From Bacteroidales bacterium (GTDB taxonomy: Bacteria; Bacteroidota; Bacteroidia; Bacteroidales; TTA-H9), in the NCBI GenBank assembly GCA_028689615.1, contig JAQVCV010000006.1, positions 40,682 to 104,681 on the forward strand: 64,000 nt of DNA. The letters run 5' to 3'. Positions 44,773-54,100 of this stretch are shown piece by piece (positions within the stretch are counted from its first letter, which is position 1; each line of letters opens with the position of its first letter). Both the position numbers and the translations under genes were made by a program. The notes under the pieces were generated by a model. That model worked only from the letters and a program-made list of their open reading frames with translations, was not told where the DNA came from and did no database searches.

Positions 44773-46953
44773 ATGGAAAACATCCGTTTCAAGGCGCTAA
44801 GCGCCATTATGAACCGCCAGCCACTTCGCAATCAGGCTGAATTCAGGTGTAATGTTGAGCAATTTGGTGAAATGACCTTCGGGTTGGAGGCAATGAAAAA
44901 ATTCCTAACCGAGGAGGCGTATAAAAATTTGATCAACAGCATTGAACGTGGCGATAAAATTGACCGGCGCATTGCCGATCAGGTGGCCGCCTCGCTCAAA
45001 GCCTGGGCCATTAGCAAAGGGGCAACCCACTATACCCATTGGTTTCACCCTCTGACAGGAAACACTGCCGAAAAGCACGACTCTTTTCTCGATCCTGCAG
45101 GCGATGGGAAAGCCATCGAAAAATTCAAAGGGAGTGAATTGGTGCAGCAAGAGCCCGATGCCTCCAGTTTTCCCAGCGGTGGCATTCGCAACACTTTTGA
45201 AGCCAGAGGTTACACCGCGTGGGATCCAACAAGCCCAGCCTTCATCCTCGACAGCACTTTGTGCATCCCCACCATTTTTGTTTCTTACACCGGCGAAGCA
45301 CTCGACTACAAAACTCCGCTTCTCAGGGCTTTAAACGAGGTTGATCTGGCAGGAAAAGAAGTCTGTAAGTTTTTGGGATTCAACGAGAGCAGGGTATTTG
45401 CCACCCTGGGTTGGGAACAGGAATATTTCGTGGTTGATGCGGCACTGTATGCCGCCCGCCCTGATCTGATGCTTACACGCCGCACAGTTTTTGGTCATGC
45501 TTCGGCAAAAGACCAGCAACTTAGCGATCATTACTTTGGCACCATCCCTACCCGGATCATGGATTTCATGAAGGAATATGAATACGAAGCCCACAGACTG
45601 GGAATTCCGGTTAAGACCCGACACAACGAGGTTGCGCCAAACCAGTATGAACTGGCACCAGTGTTTGAGGAGGTTAACCTGGCTATCGATCACAACCAAT
45701 TGATGATGCACCTGCTCAAACGGATAGCTCCCAAACACAATTTGGTAGTTTTGCTTCACGAAAAACCTTTCGCGAAAGTTAACGGAAGTGGTAAACACAA
45801 CAACTGGAGTCTGGCAACAGGCAGTGGAAAAAACCTGCTTGCCCCCGGGAAGAACGAAAAAGAGAACATCAGGTTTCTTACCTTTCTTACCATCGTTCTG
45901 AAAGCTGTTGAATCGAACAGCGATCTGTTGCGTGCCGCGATTGCAACTGCCAGCAACGACCAACGATTGGGCGGCCACGAAGCACCTCCTGCCATCATTT
46001 CGGCATTCGTGGGTTCGCATCTTTCACAAGCCCTCGAAGAATTGGCCAGCGCCGGCAAAGTTACTCCGGAACTGAAAGCCGAATTGGATATGAAGATCTC
46101 GAAGATTCCGGGGATCATGCTCGACAATACCGACAGAAACCGGACCTCACCTTTTGCCTTTACGGGCAACAAATTTGAATTCAGAGCAGTGGGCTCGTCG
46201 CAAAACTGCTCAACAGCCATGATTGCACTAAATCTTATCATGGCCGACCAGATGAAGCAGTTCATGAAAGAGGTGACCCAACGGATTGAAGCGGGACAAA
46301 CAAAAGATGAAGCCCTGTTTGGATTGCTTGCCGCGTGGGTCAATGAATCGTCGCGGATTCGTTTCGAGGGAAATTGTTACAGCGAAGAGTGGAAAAACGA
46401 GGCTGCCCGCCGCGGATTGTCGAATCACGCCTCGGCGCCTGAAGCACTGGCCGCCTACGTGACACCGCAAACCATTGCCCTCTTTGAAAGAAACAACGTG
46501 CTGAACGAGCGAGAACTTCGTGCCCGCTACGACATCAAACTCGAGCGTTATGTGATGGAACTCCAGATCGAGTCGCGGGTTATGGGCGACCTTGCCACCA
46601 ACCACATCATCCCAATTGCCATTCGATATCAAAACACTTTGATCGAGAATGTTAAAGGTTTAAAAGAGGTGATCGACAACAAGACCTTTGTAAATTTGGC
46701 AAAGAACCAGGTCAGCTACATCAAAGAGATCAGCGAACACATCAGCAACATAAAAATTGCCGTTGAAGAGATGACCGAAGAGCGGAAAAAAGCCAATGCA
46801 ATTGACGACAACGAATTGAAGGCAGCGGCTTACCGCGACAACGTTAAACCCTTTTTCGAGACAATAAGGCATGAAGTTGACAAGCTTGAAATGATGGTTG
46901 ACGACGAATTGTGGCCTCTTCCAAAATACAGAGAGATGCTTTTTGCACACTAA
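44773..46953 (+). CDS. glnN: Glutamine synthetase type III
   Basis: KTRHNEVAPNQYELAPVFEEVNLAIDHNQLMM; about 726 aa. Confidence 0.93.
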   Translation: MENIRFKALSAIMNRQPLRNQAEFRCNVEQFGEMTFGLEAMKKFLTEEAYKNLINSIERGDKIDRRIADQVAASLKAWAISKGATHYTHWFHPLTGNTAEKHDSFLDPAGDGKAIEKFKGSELVQQEPDASSFPSGGIRNTFEARGYTAWDPTSPAFILDSTLCIPTIFVSYTGEALDYKTPLLRALNEVDLAGKEVCKFLGFNESRVFATLGWEQEYFVVDAALYAARPDLMLTRRTVFGHASAKDQQLSDHYFGTIPTRIMDFMKEYEYEAHRLGIPVKTRHNEVAPNQYELAPVFEEVNLAIDHNQLMMHLLKRIAPKHNLVVLLHEKPFAKVNGSGKHNNWSLATGSGKNLLAPGKNEKENIRFLTFLTIVLKAVESNSDLLRAAIATASNDQRLGGHEAPPAIISAFVGSHLSQALEELASAGKVTPELKAELDMKISKIPGIMLDNTDRNRTSPFAFTGNKFEFRAVGSSQNCSTAMIALNLIMADQMKQFMKEVTQRIEAGQTKDEALFGLLAAWVNESSRIRFEGNCYSEEWKNEAARRGLSNHASAPEALAAYVTPQTIALFERNNVLNERELRARYDIKLERYVMELQIESRVMGDLATNHIIPIAIRYQNTLIENVKGLKEVIDNKTFVNLAKNQVSYIKEISEHISNIKIAVEEMTEERKKANAIDDNELKAAAYRDNVKPFFETIRHEVDKLEMMVDDELWPLPKYREMLFAH

Positions 46954-46978
46954 CGCAAATTTCGATTCTTAGGATGCT

Positions 46979-47007
46979 AAGCCCCCTTTTCAGGGGGCTT
47001 TTTTTGT
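46979..47007 (+). terminator. Rho-independent terminator
   Basis: aagcccccttttcagggggctttttttg. Confidence 0.88.
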
Positions 47008-47134
47008 TCAGAAAGCTCACGCATGAACTCTTGAAATACTGCAAAACAATTGATAAAGTGATATTTAAGAATTTACTGGTTTCAAGGCAGATAATTCACG
47101 ACCTTTGCAAATTGTTCCTAGATATTTCCATGAT

Positions 47135-48010
47135 ATGTCAGAAAACTCATTTACAGTTGTTTCGGAATCGAAGTTGCTTGAATTGCTTTTAAAACAATAT
47201 GCAAGCAAAAGCAGAAGTAAAATAAAAAAGGTTCTCACGGTGGGTTCGGTTCGAGTGAACGGTAAAGTTGTTACCCGTCACGATCACCTTCTTAAACCAG
47301 GAGACGAGATCGAAATAAGTTGGAAGCCGGAAGCTGCTCCAAAAAAATTCAAAATGCTTTCCATTGTATTTGAAGATGAAACCATTTTGGTTATCAACAA
47401 AATGTCGGGTTTGCTTTCGATTTCAGCCGGGCAAGAGGGTGAGCCTACAGCCTACCGTCAACTTCGTGATTATGTTGAGGCTACTCAACCCGAAAGGGGG
47501 CTTTATGTAGTTCATCGTCTCGATCGCGATACCTCAGGTTTGATGATGTTTGCCAAATCTGAAGAGGTACGCTCCAAACTTCAAAGAAACTGGAAGCGGG
47601 TGATCACATCGCGGCGGTATGTTGCGCTGGTTGAAGGAGTTCCATCGGAACTTGCCGGTACCATCTCGAGTTTCCTTCGTGAAAGCAAGGCTATGAAGAT
47701 GCACAGCACCAACAATCCCGACGAAGGCGACAAAGCCATCACCCATTACAAAACGCTTATTTCTGCCAATGGATACTCTCTGGTAGAGTGCGAACTCGAA
47801 ACAGGCAAGAAGAACCAAATCAGGGTGCACATGGCCGATCTGAAAACACCAGTGGCCGGCGATACAAAATACGGTGCCAGCACCAATCCGGTTGGAAGAC
47901 TGGCTCTGCATGCTGCCGGCATTTCGTTTAACCACCCCCTCACACACGAACCGATGAGTTTCGAATTGCCGGTTCCAAACAAATTTCTTGAAGTTCTGAA
48001 ACAGAATTAG
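47135..48010 (+). CDS. RluA family pseudouridine synthase with S4 domain
   Basis: VHRLDRDTSGLMMFAKS; N-terminal S4. Confidence 0.92.
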   Translation: MSENSFTVVSESKLLELLLKQYASKSRSKIKKVLTVGSVRVNGKVVTRHDHLLKPGDEIEISWKPEAAPKKFKMLSIVFEDETILVINKMSGLLSISAGQEGEPTAYRQLRDYVEATQPERGLYVVHRLDRDTSGLMMFAKSEEVRSKLQRNWKRVITSRRYVALVEGVPSELAGTISSFLRESKAMKMHSTNNPDEGDKAITHYKTLISANGYSLVECELETGKKNQIRVHMADLKTPVAGDTKYGASTNPVGRLALHAAGISFNHPLTHEPMSFELPVPNKFLEVLKQN

Positions 48011-48138
48011 TTCAATCAAGATACCGTGATTTAGCTTCTAACTCGAAAGTTTCAGCCACCACCGCCCTTTCGATCCGGTGATGGATACCGACCATAGTTA
48101 CCAGCCTATTTGCTACTTTTGCACTCCACCGCCGATGT

Positions 48139-48594
48139 ATGAAAAACAAGGATAACATAACCATAAAGAACAAGAAAGCCTACCACGAGTACTTTCTGGT
48201 TGAAGAATTTACAGCCGGGCTGGTACTCCAGGGAACCGAGATTAAAAGCATCAGAGCCGGAAAAGTAAACCTTACCGATTCGTATTGTTCGTTTACCGAT
48301 AACGAGTTGTTTGTTAGAAATATGCACATCAGCGAATATGAATTTGGAAATATTTACAACCACGAACCTAAGCGCGACAGGAAATTGCTTCTTAACCGAC
48401 GAGAGTTGCGGAAACTTCAGAACAAAGTAGCCGAAAAAGGCTTCACTATTGTTCCGGTCAGGCTCTTTGTTGGCGACAAAGGGTTGGCCAAATTGGTGAT
48501 AGCCCTCGCAAAAGGAAAACATACCTACGACAAGCGGGAAACTCTGAAGAAAAAAGATTCTGCACGCGAAATGGAACGCCGTGGCGACTACTGA
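48139..48594 (+). CDS. smpB: SsrA-binding protein
   Basis: NKKAYHEYFLVEEFTAGLVLQGTEIKSIR. Confidence 0.95.
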   Translation: MKNKDNITIKNKKAYHEYFLVEEFTAGLVLQGTEIKSIRAGKVNLTDSYCSFTDNELFVRNMHISEYEFGNIYNHEPKRDRKLLLNRRELRKLQNKVAEKGFTIVPVRLFVGDKGLAKLVIALAKGKHTYDKRETLKKKDSAREMERRGDY

Positions 48595-48631
48595 AAGTAG
48601 TCGGAATACCTCTTTACACACCAAACTTTTT

Positions 48632-49495
48632 ATGAACCAAACTGAACGCAAGCCCGACTGGCTCAGGATCAAAGCACGCCAATCGGAACAATTCGACGAA
48701 ACTGCCCGCAGGCTGTCATGCCGCGGTCTCAACACCATTTGTGTGAGTGGCAAATGCCCCAACCTGAAAGAATGCTGGTCGGCAGGAACGGCCACCTTCA
48801 TGATTCTGGGCGACATATGCACCCGATCGTGTAAATTTTGTGCCACCAGGACTGGCAGACCCCTTCCTCCCGATTTGTACGAACCTGTGAAAATTGCCGA
48901 CGCGGTGCAGGAAATGAAACTGAAACACTGCGTGCTCACCAGCGTCGATCGCGACGATCTGCCTGATGGTGGTGCTGCCTTCTGGGCTGAAACCATCCGT
49001 ACCATCAGAAAATCGAATCCCAATACAACCATCGAGGTGTTGATTCCCGATTTCGACGGACGTGAAGATTTGCTAAACCTGGTTTTCGAGGCGCGCCCCG
49101 ATATCCTGGGGCACAACCTGGAAACCGTGAAGAGGCTCACTCCTGAAGTGAGAAGCAAAGCCAAATACGTTACAAGCCTCGAGGTGATCAGACTAGCGTC
49201 GCGGGCTGGCTTGACTACCAAATCGGGAATCATGGCCGGACTTGGTGAAACATCAGATGAAATTGAACAGACCATGGACGATCTTAGGGAAGCCGGATGC
49301 CATATTTTCACTATGGGTCAGTACCTTAGACCTTCGCTTCAGCATCTGCCGGTTGACAGCTTCATGCATCCTGAAACATTTACCCGCTTCAAACAAATGG
49401 CGCTTCGTAAAGGTTTCAAAGCCGCCGAATGTGGACCCCTGGTTCGCTCATCGTACCACGCATCGGAAGCATTCAACTCGATGAAAAATGAATAG
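48632..49495 (+). CDS. lipA: Lipoyl synthase
   Basis: CVSGKCPNLKECWSAGTATFMILGDICTRSCKFC radical SAM motif. Confidence 0.95.
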   Translation: MNQTERKPDWLRIKARQSEQFDETARRLSCRGLNTICVSGKCPNLKECWSAGTATFMILGDICTRSCKFCATRTGRPLPPDLYEPVKIADAVQEMKLKHCVLTSVDRDDLPDGGAAFWAETIRTIRKSNPNTTIEVLIPDFDGREDLLNLVFEARPDILGHNLETVKRLTPEVRSKAKYVTSLEVIRLASRAGLTTKSGIMAGLGETSDEIEQTMDDLREAGCHIFTMGQYLRPSLQHLPVDSFMHPETFTRFKQMALRKGFKAAECGPLVRSSYHASEAFNSMKNE

Positions 49496-50177
49496 CCGGC
49501 AAGTTGTTTTTCATGATGCAGGATTGCTCGATTATGGGCAGGCCTGGGAACTTCAGGAACATTACCACCAACTGCTGGCAACCCAACCCGATGAAACACG
49601 CGATCCAAAGGGTTACCTGATCTTCGTGGAACACCCCCACGTTTATACCCTCGGCCTTCACGGCGATCAAAACAACCTTCTGATCGACAACAATTTTCTT
49701 AATAAAATTGGTGCTACTTATTACAAAGTTAACCGCGGAGGCGATATCACCTACCATGGCCCCGGTCAGATTGTTGGATATCCAATTCTCGACATCAAAC
49801 GATTTGCAACCGGAATCAAAGACTATGTATTCAAACTTGAACAGGCTGTTGTCAACACCCTGTTGCAATTCAAGATTGAAGCCAGCCGTTTGCCCGGGGC
49901 AACCGGTGTGTGGCTTGATGCCGGAACCCCTTCGGAGCGGAAAATTTGCGCCATCGGTATCAGAGCCTCCCGCGGAATCTCGATGCATGGCTTCGCTTTT
50001 AACATCAACACCCAACTCGACTACTTCAGATGGATCAATCCATGCGGGTTCCTTGATAAAGGGGTGACAAGCCTCCAAAAAGAATTGGGAACTGCTGTCA
50101 ACTTCGATCAAACCAAAGAAATTTTGCTTGATGAAATTGCAAAAGTGTTCGAGATGACAATCGTTAAAGCTTTGTAA
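49488..50177 (+). CDS. lipB: Lipoyl(octanoyl) transferase
   Basis: VEHPHVYTLGLHGDQNNLL, NRGGDITYHGPGQIVGYPI. Confidence 0.95.
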   Translation: MNSRQVVFHDAGLLDYGQAWELQEHYHQLLATQPDETRDPKGYLIFVEHPHVYTLGLHGDQNNLLIDNNFLNKIGATYYKVNRGGDITYHGPGQIVGYPILDIKRFATGIKDYVFKLEQAVVNTLLQFKIEASRLPGATGVWLDAGTPSERKICAIGIRASRGISMHGFAFNINTQLDYFRWINPCGFLDKGVTSLQKELGTAVNFDQTKEILLDEIAKVFEMTIVKAL

Positions 50178-50219
50178 AGCAAGATGTCAGCACAATTTAT
50201 TTTCCAAAAATAAAGACAT

Positions 50220-50378
50220 AAAAAAAGAGGATCGGAAATCACCAAAACCGATCCTCTGTACCTGAAGCGGCGAACTTCAGTCAATCAGCAAAAGAACAAG
50301 ATTCCTTTTTACACGAAGCGGCCACACCAAAAAAACCGCCGGATTTTATTCCTTAAAAGTGCATTCAGGAAAAATTTG
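50220..50378 (-). ncRNA. Candidate small RNA with its own promoter element and terminator (family unassigned)
   Basis: Minus-strand TATCTTTG (50391-50384), about 155 nt transcript with nested pairings, terminal hairpin gaggatcgg...ccgatcctc then U run. Confidence 0.45.
50221..50256 (-). terminator. Rho-independent terminator on minus strand
   Basis: gaggatcgg-loop-ccgatcctc at 50227-50256; aaaaaa at 50221-50226 gives U run on minus. Confidence 0.75.
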
Positions 50379-50464
50379 CATGGCAAAGATACAACCAGCA
50401 GACTTTTCAAACACAATTTTTTGGATATTTGCACAAATTTATAACAATCTGTTAAAAAATTAAC

Positions 50465-51127
50465 ATGCAAACCATTGCAAATATCATCGAGAATGTTTTG
50501 ATGCACTACCCTTTTCTTTGGGAAAACTTAAGCGACGGGTTGGTGAATACTTCCGCCCTGGCACGGATGCTGTTACCAGCTGTAGAACGCGAGATGGGCC
50601 GTCCTGTAAAAGAAGCAGCTGTTATGATGGCTATCCGCAGGTTGAGCGTGCAATCACCGGCTATGATGCAATCGCGGTTGAACCAATTTCTTCGCAGTTT
50701 GGGCGATATAACCGTGCGCTCGAACCTTGACGATTTCACTTTTCGCAACTCATTTACCCTGGCTCAGAATCAGGCCCGGCTGCTGCAGGAAGTTTCGGGG
50801 CGACATGATCTTTTTATAACCTTCGCGCAGGGTGTGAATGAATCAACCGTGATTGCCTCTACCAGCATTCGCGAAATTGTGGAACAAGTGTTTGCCGGCG
50901 AAGAGATGCTGCATCATGTGAGCCCGCTATCGTCGCTCACGGTGCGGTTGCCCAGTCAAAACATGGCCGTTATTGGCTTGTATTACCAGATTTTCAGGAG
51001 TCTGGCCTGGTATGGAATCAACATAGTGGAGGTAATCAGCACGGCCAACGAGTTTACCCTCATTCTTCTGGAAGATCAGGTTGACAAGGCTTTCAGGGTT
51101 GTTAAAGATATGAAACGAGGCATATAA
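50465..51127 (+). CDS. ACT-domain-like regulatory protein (aspartate kinase regulatory-domain-like)
   Basis: C-terminal SSLTVRLPSQNMAVIGLYYQIFRSLAWYGINIVEVISTANEFTLILLEDQVDKAFRVV. Confidence 0.6.
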   Translation: MQTIANIIENVLMHYPFLWENLSDGLVNTSALARMLLPAVEREMGRPVKEAAVMMAIRRLSVQSPAMMQSRLNQFLRSLGDITVRSNLDDFTFRNSFTLAQNQARLLQEVSGRHDLFITFAQGVNESTVIASTSIREIVEQVFAGEEMLHHVSPLSSLTVRLPSQNMAVIGLYYQIFRSLAWYGINIVEVISTANEFTLILLEDQVDKAFRVVKDMKRGI

Positions 51128-51165
51128 ACCGGGGCAGGAAGCTGTAGCCTCCTGCCCTCTGATTG

Positions 51166-54100
51166 TTAGCGAGCCACACTAACCAGGTGTCCCGATGCTG
51201 TAATGGCGTAGTATTGCCCGTTGTACATCGCTTCAGCCGATGTTGACCCTATTGTGAATTCACCGGCCGCAATCACTCGGGCCAAATAATAGAAATAATG
51301 CTCAACAGGATAAGCCGTGGTAAAGAAATTGATCCGGTCGTGACGAATATCGAGCTGATCGGGCCGAATGCTGTTCGACATCCAGGTGTAATCGCGGCCT
51401 GGTGCCAGCCGTGGATTCTCGATCTCGAAACAAGCCGGTAACAAATCGCTTACCACCACATTTTGAATTGTAACAGGCAACAGCGACTGCAATCCAACAC
51501 GCACCACCACCAGTTCGCCATGCCTCACCGACCGGTTGATGGAGTTCCCGTTTCTGTCGAGCAGTGCATAACTAACTTTAAGCATCTTGCTGGCCGGGGA
51601 AACCGGCTCCACCCCTACCCCTTCAGAGTTCCATGAGTAAAACAGATTCCCTTTTCCATGAACCTTAAGGGTAACCGGGAAGATATTCTCCTTACGGCTT
51701 ATAACCAGATCGTTGCCATCGAACTTGATTGTTTTGCCATTGGCCAGAACTACGTCGGCATTGCAAACAACAGCGGTAGCTGATTTGTAAAAACGTGCCA
51801 GCGCACACATTGCCTGCGATTTATCGAATGTTGACATCCAGCCACTGGTTCTGAGTGTACTGATCAGGGCGTCGAGCCAAATAGAAACCGACTGATCGTT
51901 GGGTTCGGAAGTGATAAGGGCATTGATGGCCCAGCCACTTGACGAAAGTGAAGAGTAATACGATCCGCCGTCGGTACGCACCGGAACCGGCATATTCACA
52001 CTTCCGGGCATCAATGCTCCGAAGGCAGTCTTATCGCCAGCAAGCCTGAACGAAGCTGCCATAACCACGCGACTGTCGGGTGTAAGCAATGTAACATGAT
52101 CTTTGTAGTAGTTCATCGCGGGAAGATTGGGTCGGCCGGCAAGCGCGAGCACGTAAAGCGAGTAAACAGTTTCGCGGCGAGCCCGCAATTGTCGTTCAAC
52201 TTTACCATTGGCATCCAGATACCCGTAGCTCTCTGTTTCGTAGCGCGACGATTGCTGGTTAAGCCATTCGAGAGCCCTTCCCAGACTGCGGTTGTTCACA
52301 TCAAATCCAGCCTTACCAGCCTCTACAAGAAAATGGGTAGCATATGCTGTAGCCCACCAATCGGGGTTGGCTGCCTCAGGCCAATAGCCAAACGAACCGT
52401 CGTAGCGCTGCATCGACAAGATCCGTTTTACAGCCTCCGTGATGTTGCGCGTAACCTCGGTTCCGATAAACGCCGCGTCGTTTCCGCCTTTATCGAGCAA
52501 ATAGAGTTGTGGAAACGCCGTGGAGGTGGTTTGCTCCAAACAACCATAGGGATAAGTTATTAGGTCGTTGAGCAGCGTGGCAAATTCGCCAAGAGGATTG
52601 ACCGTGAGCCACAGGTTCGAGTGTTCTGAACCGGGCAACACCTTCTGTTCGCATTCTATTCGCTTAGGATTGGCTGCCGATGCAATGCCGGAACCCGATT
52701 GCCTGACAGGCCCTACTGCTGGTCTGACGTTGAGTTGGAGGGTCTCGGTATGGGTTTGACCGTTGGCGGTCACCTCTATCTGCACGGTGGCCTCTCCAAC
52801 AGCCTCTTTGGCAGAAATGGAAGCCATAACCCGGTTCTGAATATTGGGATGAAGGGTAACTTTTGATGTGGTTCCGGAAGTGAGGCGCACTGCACCCGAT
52901 GTGGTGATTTTAACGGAGGCTTCAGCAGCTTTTGATGTGGTGTTAAGCAGGTTAACAGGAAACAACAACTGATCGCCGGGGCTTAGAAAGGGAGGCAGGC
53001 CGGCAGTAATCACCACCGGATCGGCCACAACCATGAATTTTTCGGCCGAACCTGTTGCCTCGTCCTTAAAACCTACTGCCATCAGCCGCAGTTTGCCCGA
53101 AAACGAAGGGATGGGGACGTTGAATGAGCACTTACCACTGGCGTCGGCCTTGCGAAAGCCACTCCACCACACAGCAGGTTTGGCTTGTTTGTTGCCAAAG
53201 GGATTCACCCTGCGCGACATATCAAAGTCGGAATCGCCACCCGAACTCGAGAAGGAGGCAGCCAGTTCGGGGAAGAGTTTTGCATACAAATCGTACCATG
53301 AAGCATCGAAACCACGCCGACCATAGAACCAACCCCACGGATCGGGGGTGGGCTGGCTGGTGAGCTGCAGTATCCCTTCGTCAACAGCCGCCAAAGTTAG
53401 CAGGGCATTGGGTTGGGTTTGAACAACCACCTTTTGCCGCGTGCGGCTGCTTGTTTTTTCAACGGCTTGAATGGTAACGGGAAGCCGTGTAGCTGCTTCC
53501 GAAACGTTGATGTTGAGCATTCCATGAGCTACAGTGAGTGGCAAATCGGAGTTATCGGGCCGGCGGATGAGGGTGGCCGTGACGTAACTATTGGGTTTCA
53601 TTGCCTTGGTAATAGAAAATTCGACTGACGCGGCCTTGTTTTCTGATTTCACCAAATGGTGGTCGAAACTGCCGTCGCCCTGAACGATCACCACGCTTAC
53701 GGTACCGTCGAACGGCGTTTGGAGCAGTATCTTGGCTTTTTCGCCGGGTTCGTAGTTTTCTTTATCGCTTTCTATTGCAATTTCTCCTTCGCGGTTGACC
53801 CCGAAGGAGGTGGGTTGGGTGGAGCCACCACCGTAGGCCCACACCGACTCTTCGACCCAGAGGTTGGTTCCGGCTACCCTGAAACGCAGCAGGTATTGGC
53901 CAGATACATGGGGTGTAAAATTCCAATTATCGCCATCGCGCCGAACCAGATGTTGCGATGCCGACTCCATAACCTCCCTGCGCTGCGACTGGTAGCGCGA
54001 ACTGTTGTTTTGCTTGATGACCACTGTTTCCCACATCACCCTTTTCACCTCAACCTCGAGGTTTACATCGGGCTTAAATTTGCCCTCGGCGTCAACTGCC

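Noticed and set aside
45331-46020. Long antisense ORF (229 aa) inside glutamine synthetase III
   Set aside because: Fully contained antisense to a clear GSIII coding region.
48106-49311. 401-aa antisense ORF over smpB/lipA
   Set aside because: Overlaps two unambiguous housekeeping genes on the plus strand.
51132-51157. Hairpin gggcagga...tcctgccc between convergent genes
   Set aside because: Stem is clear but lacks a T tract on either strand, so not called as an intrinsic terminator.
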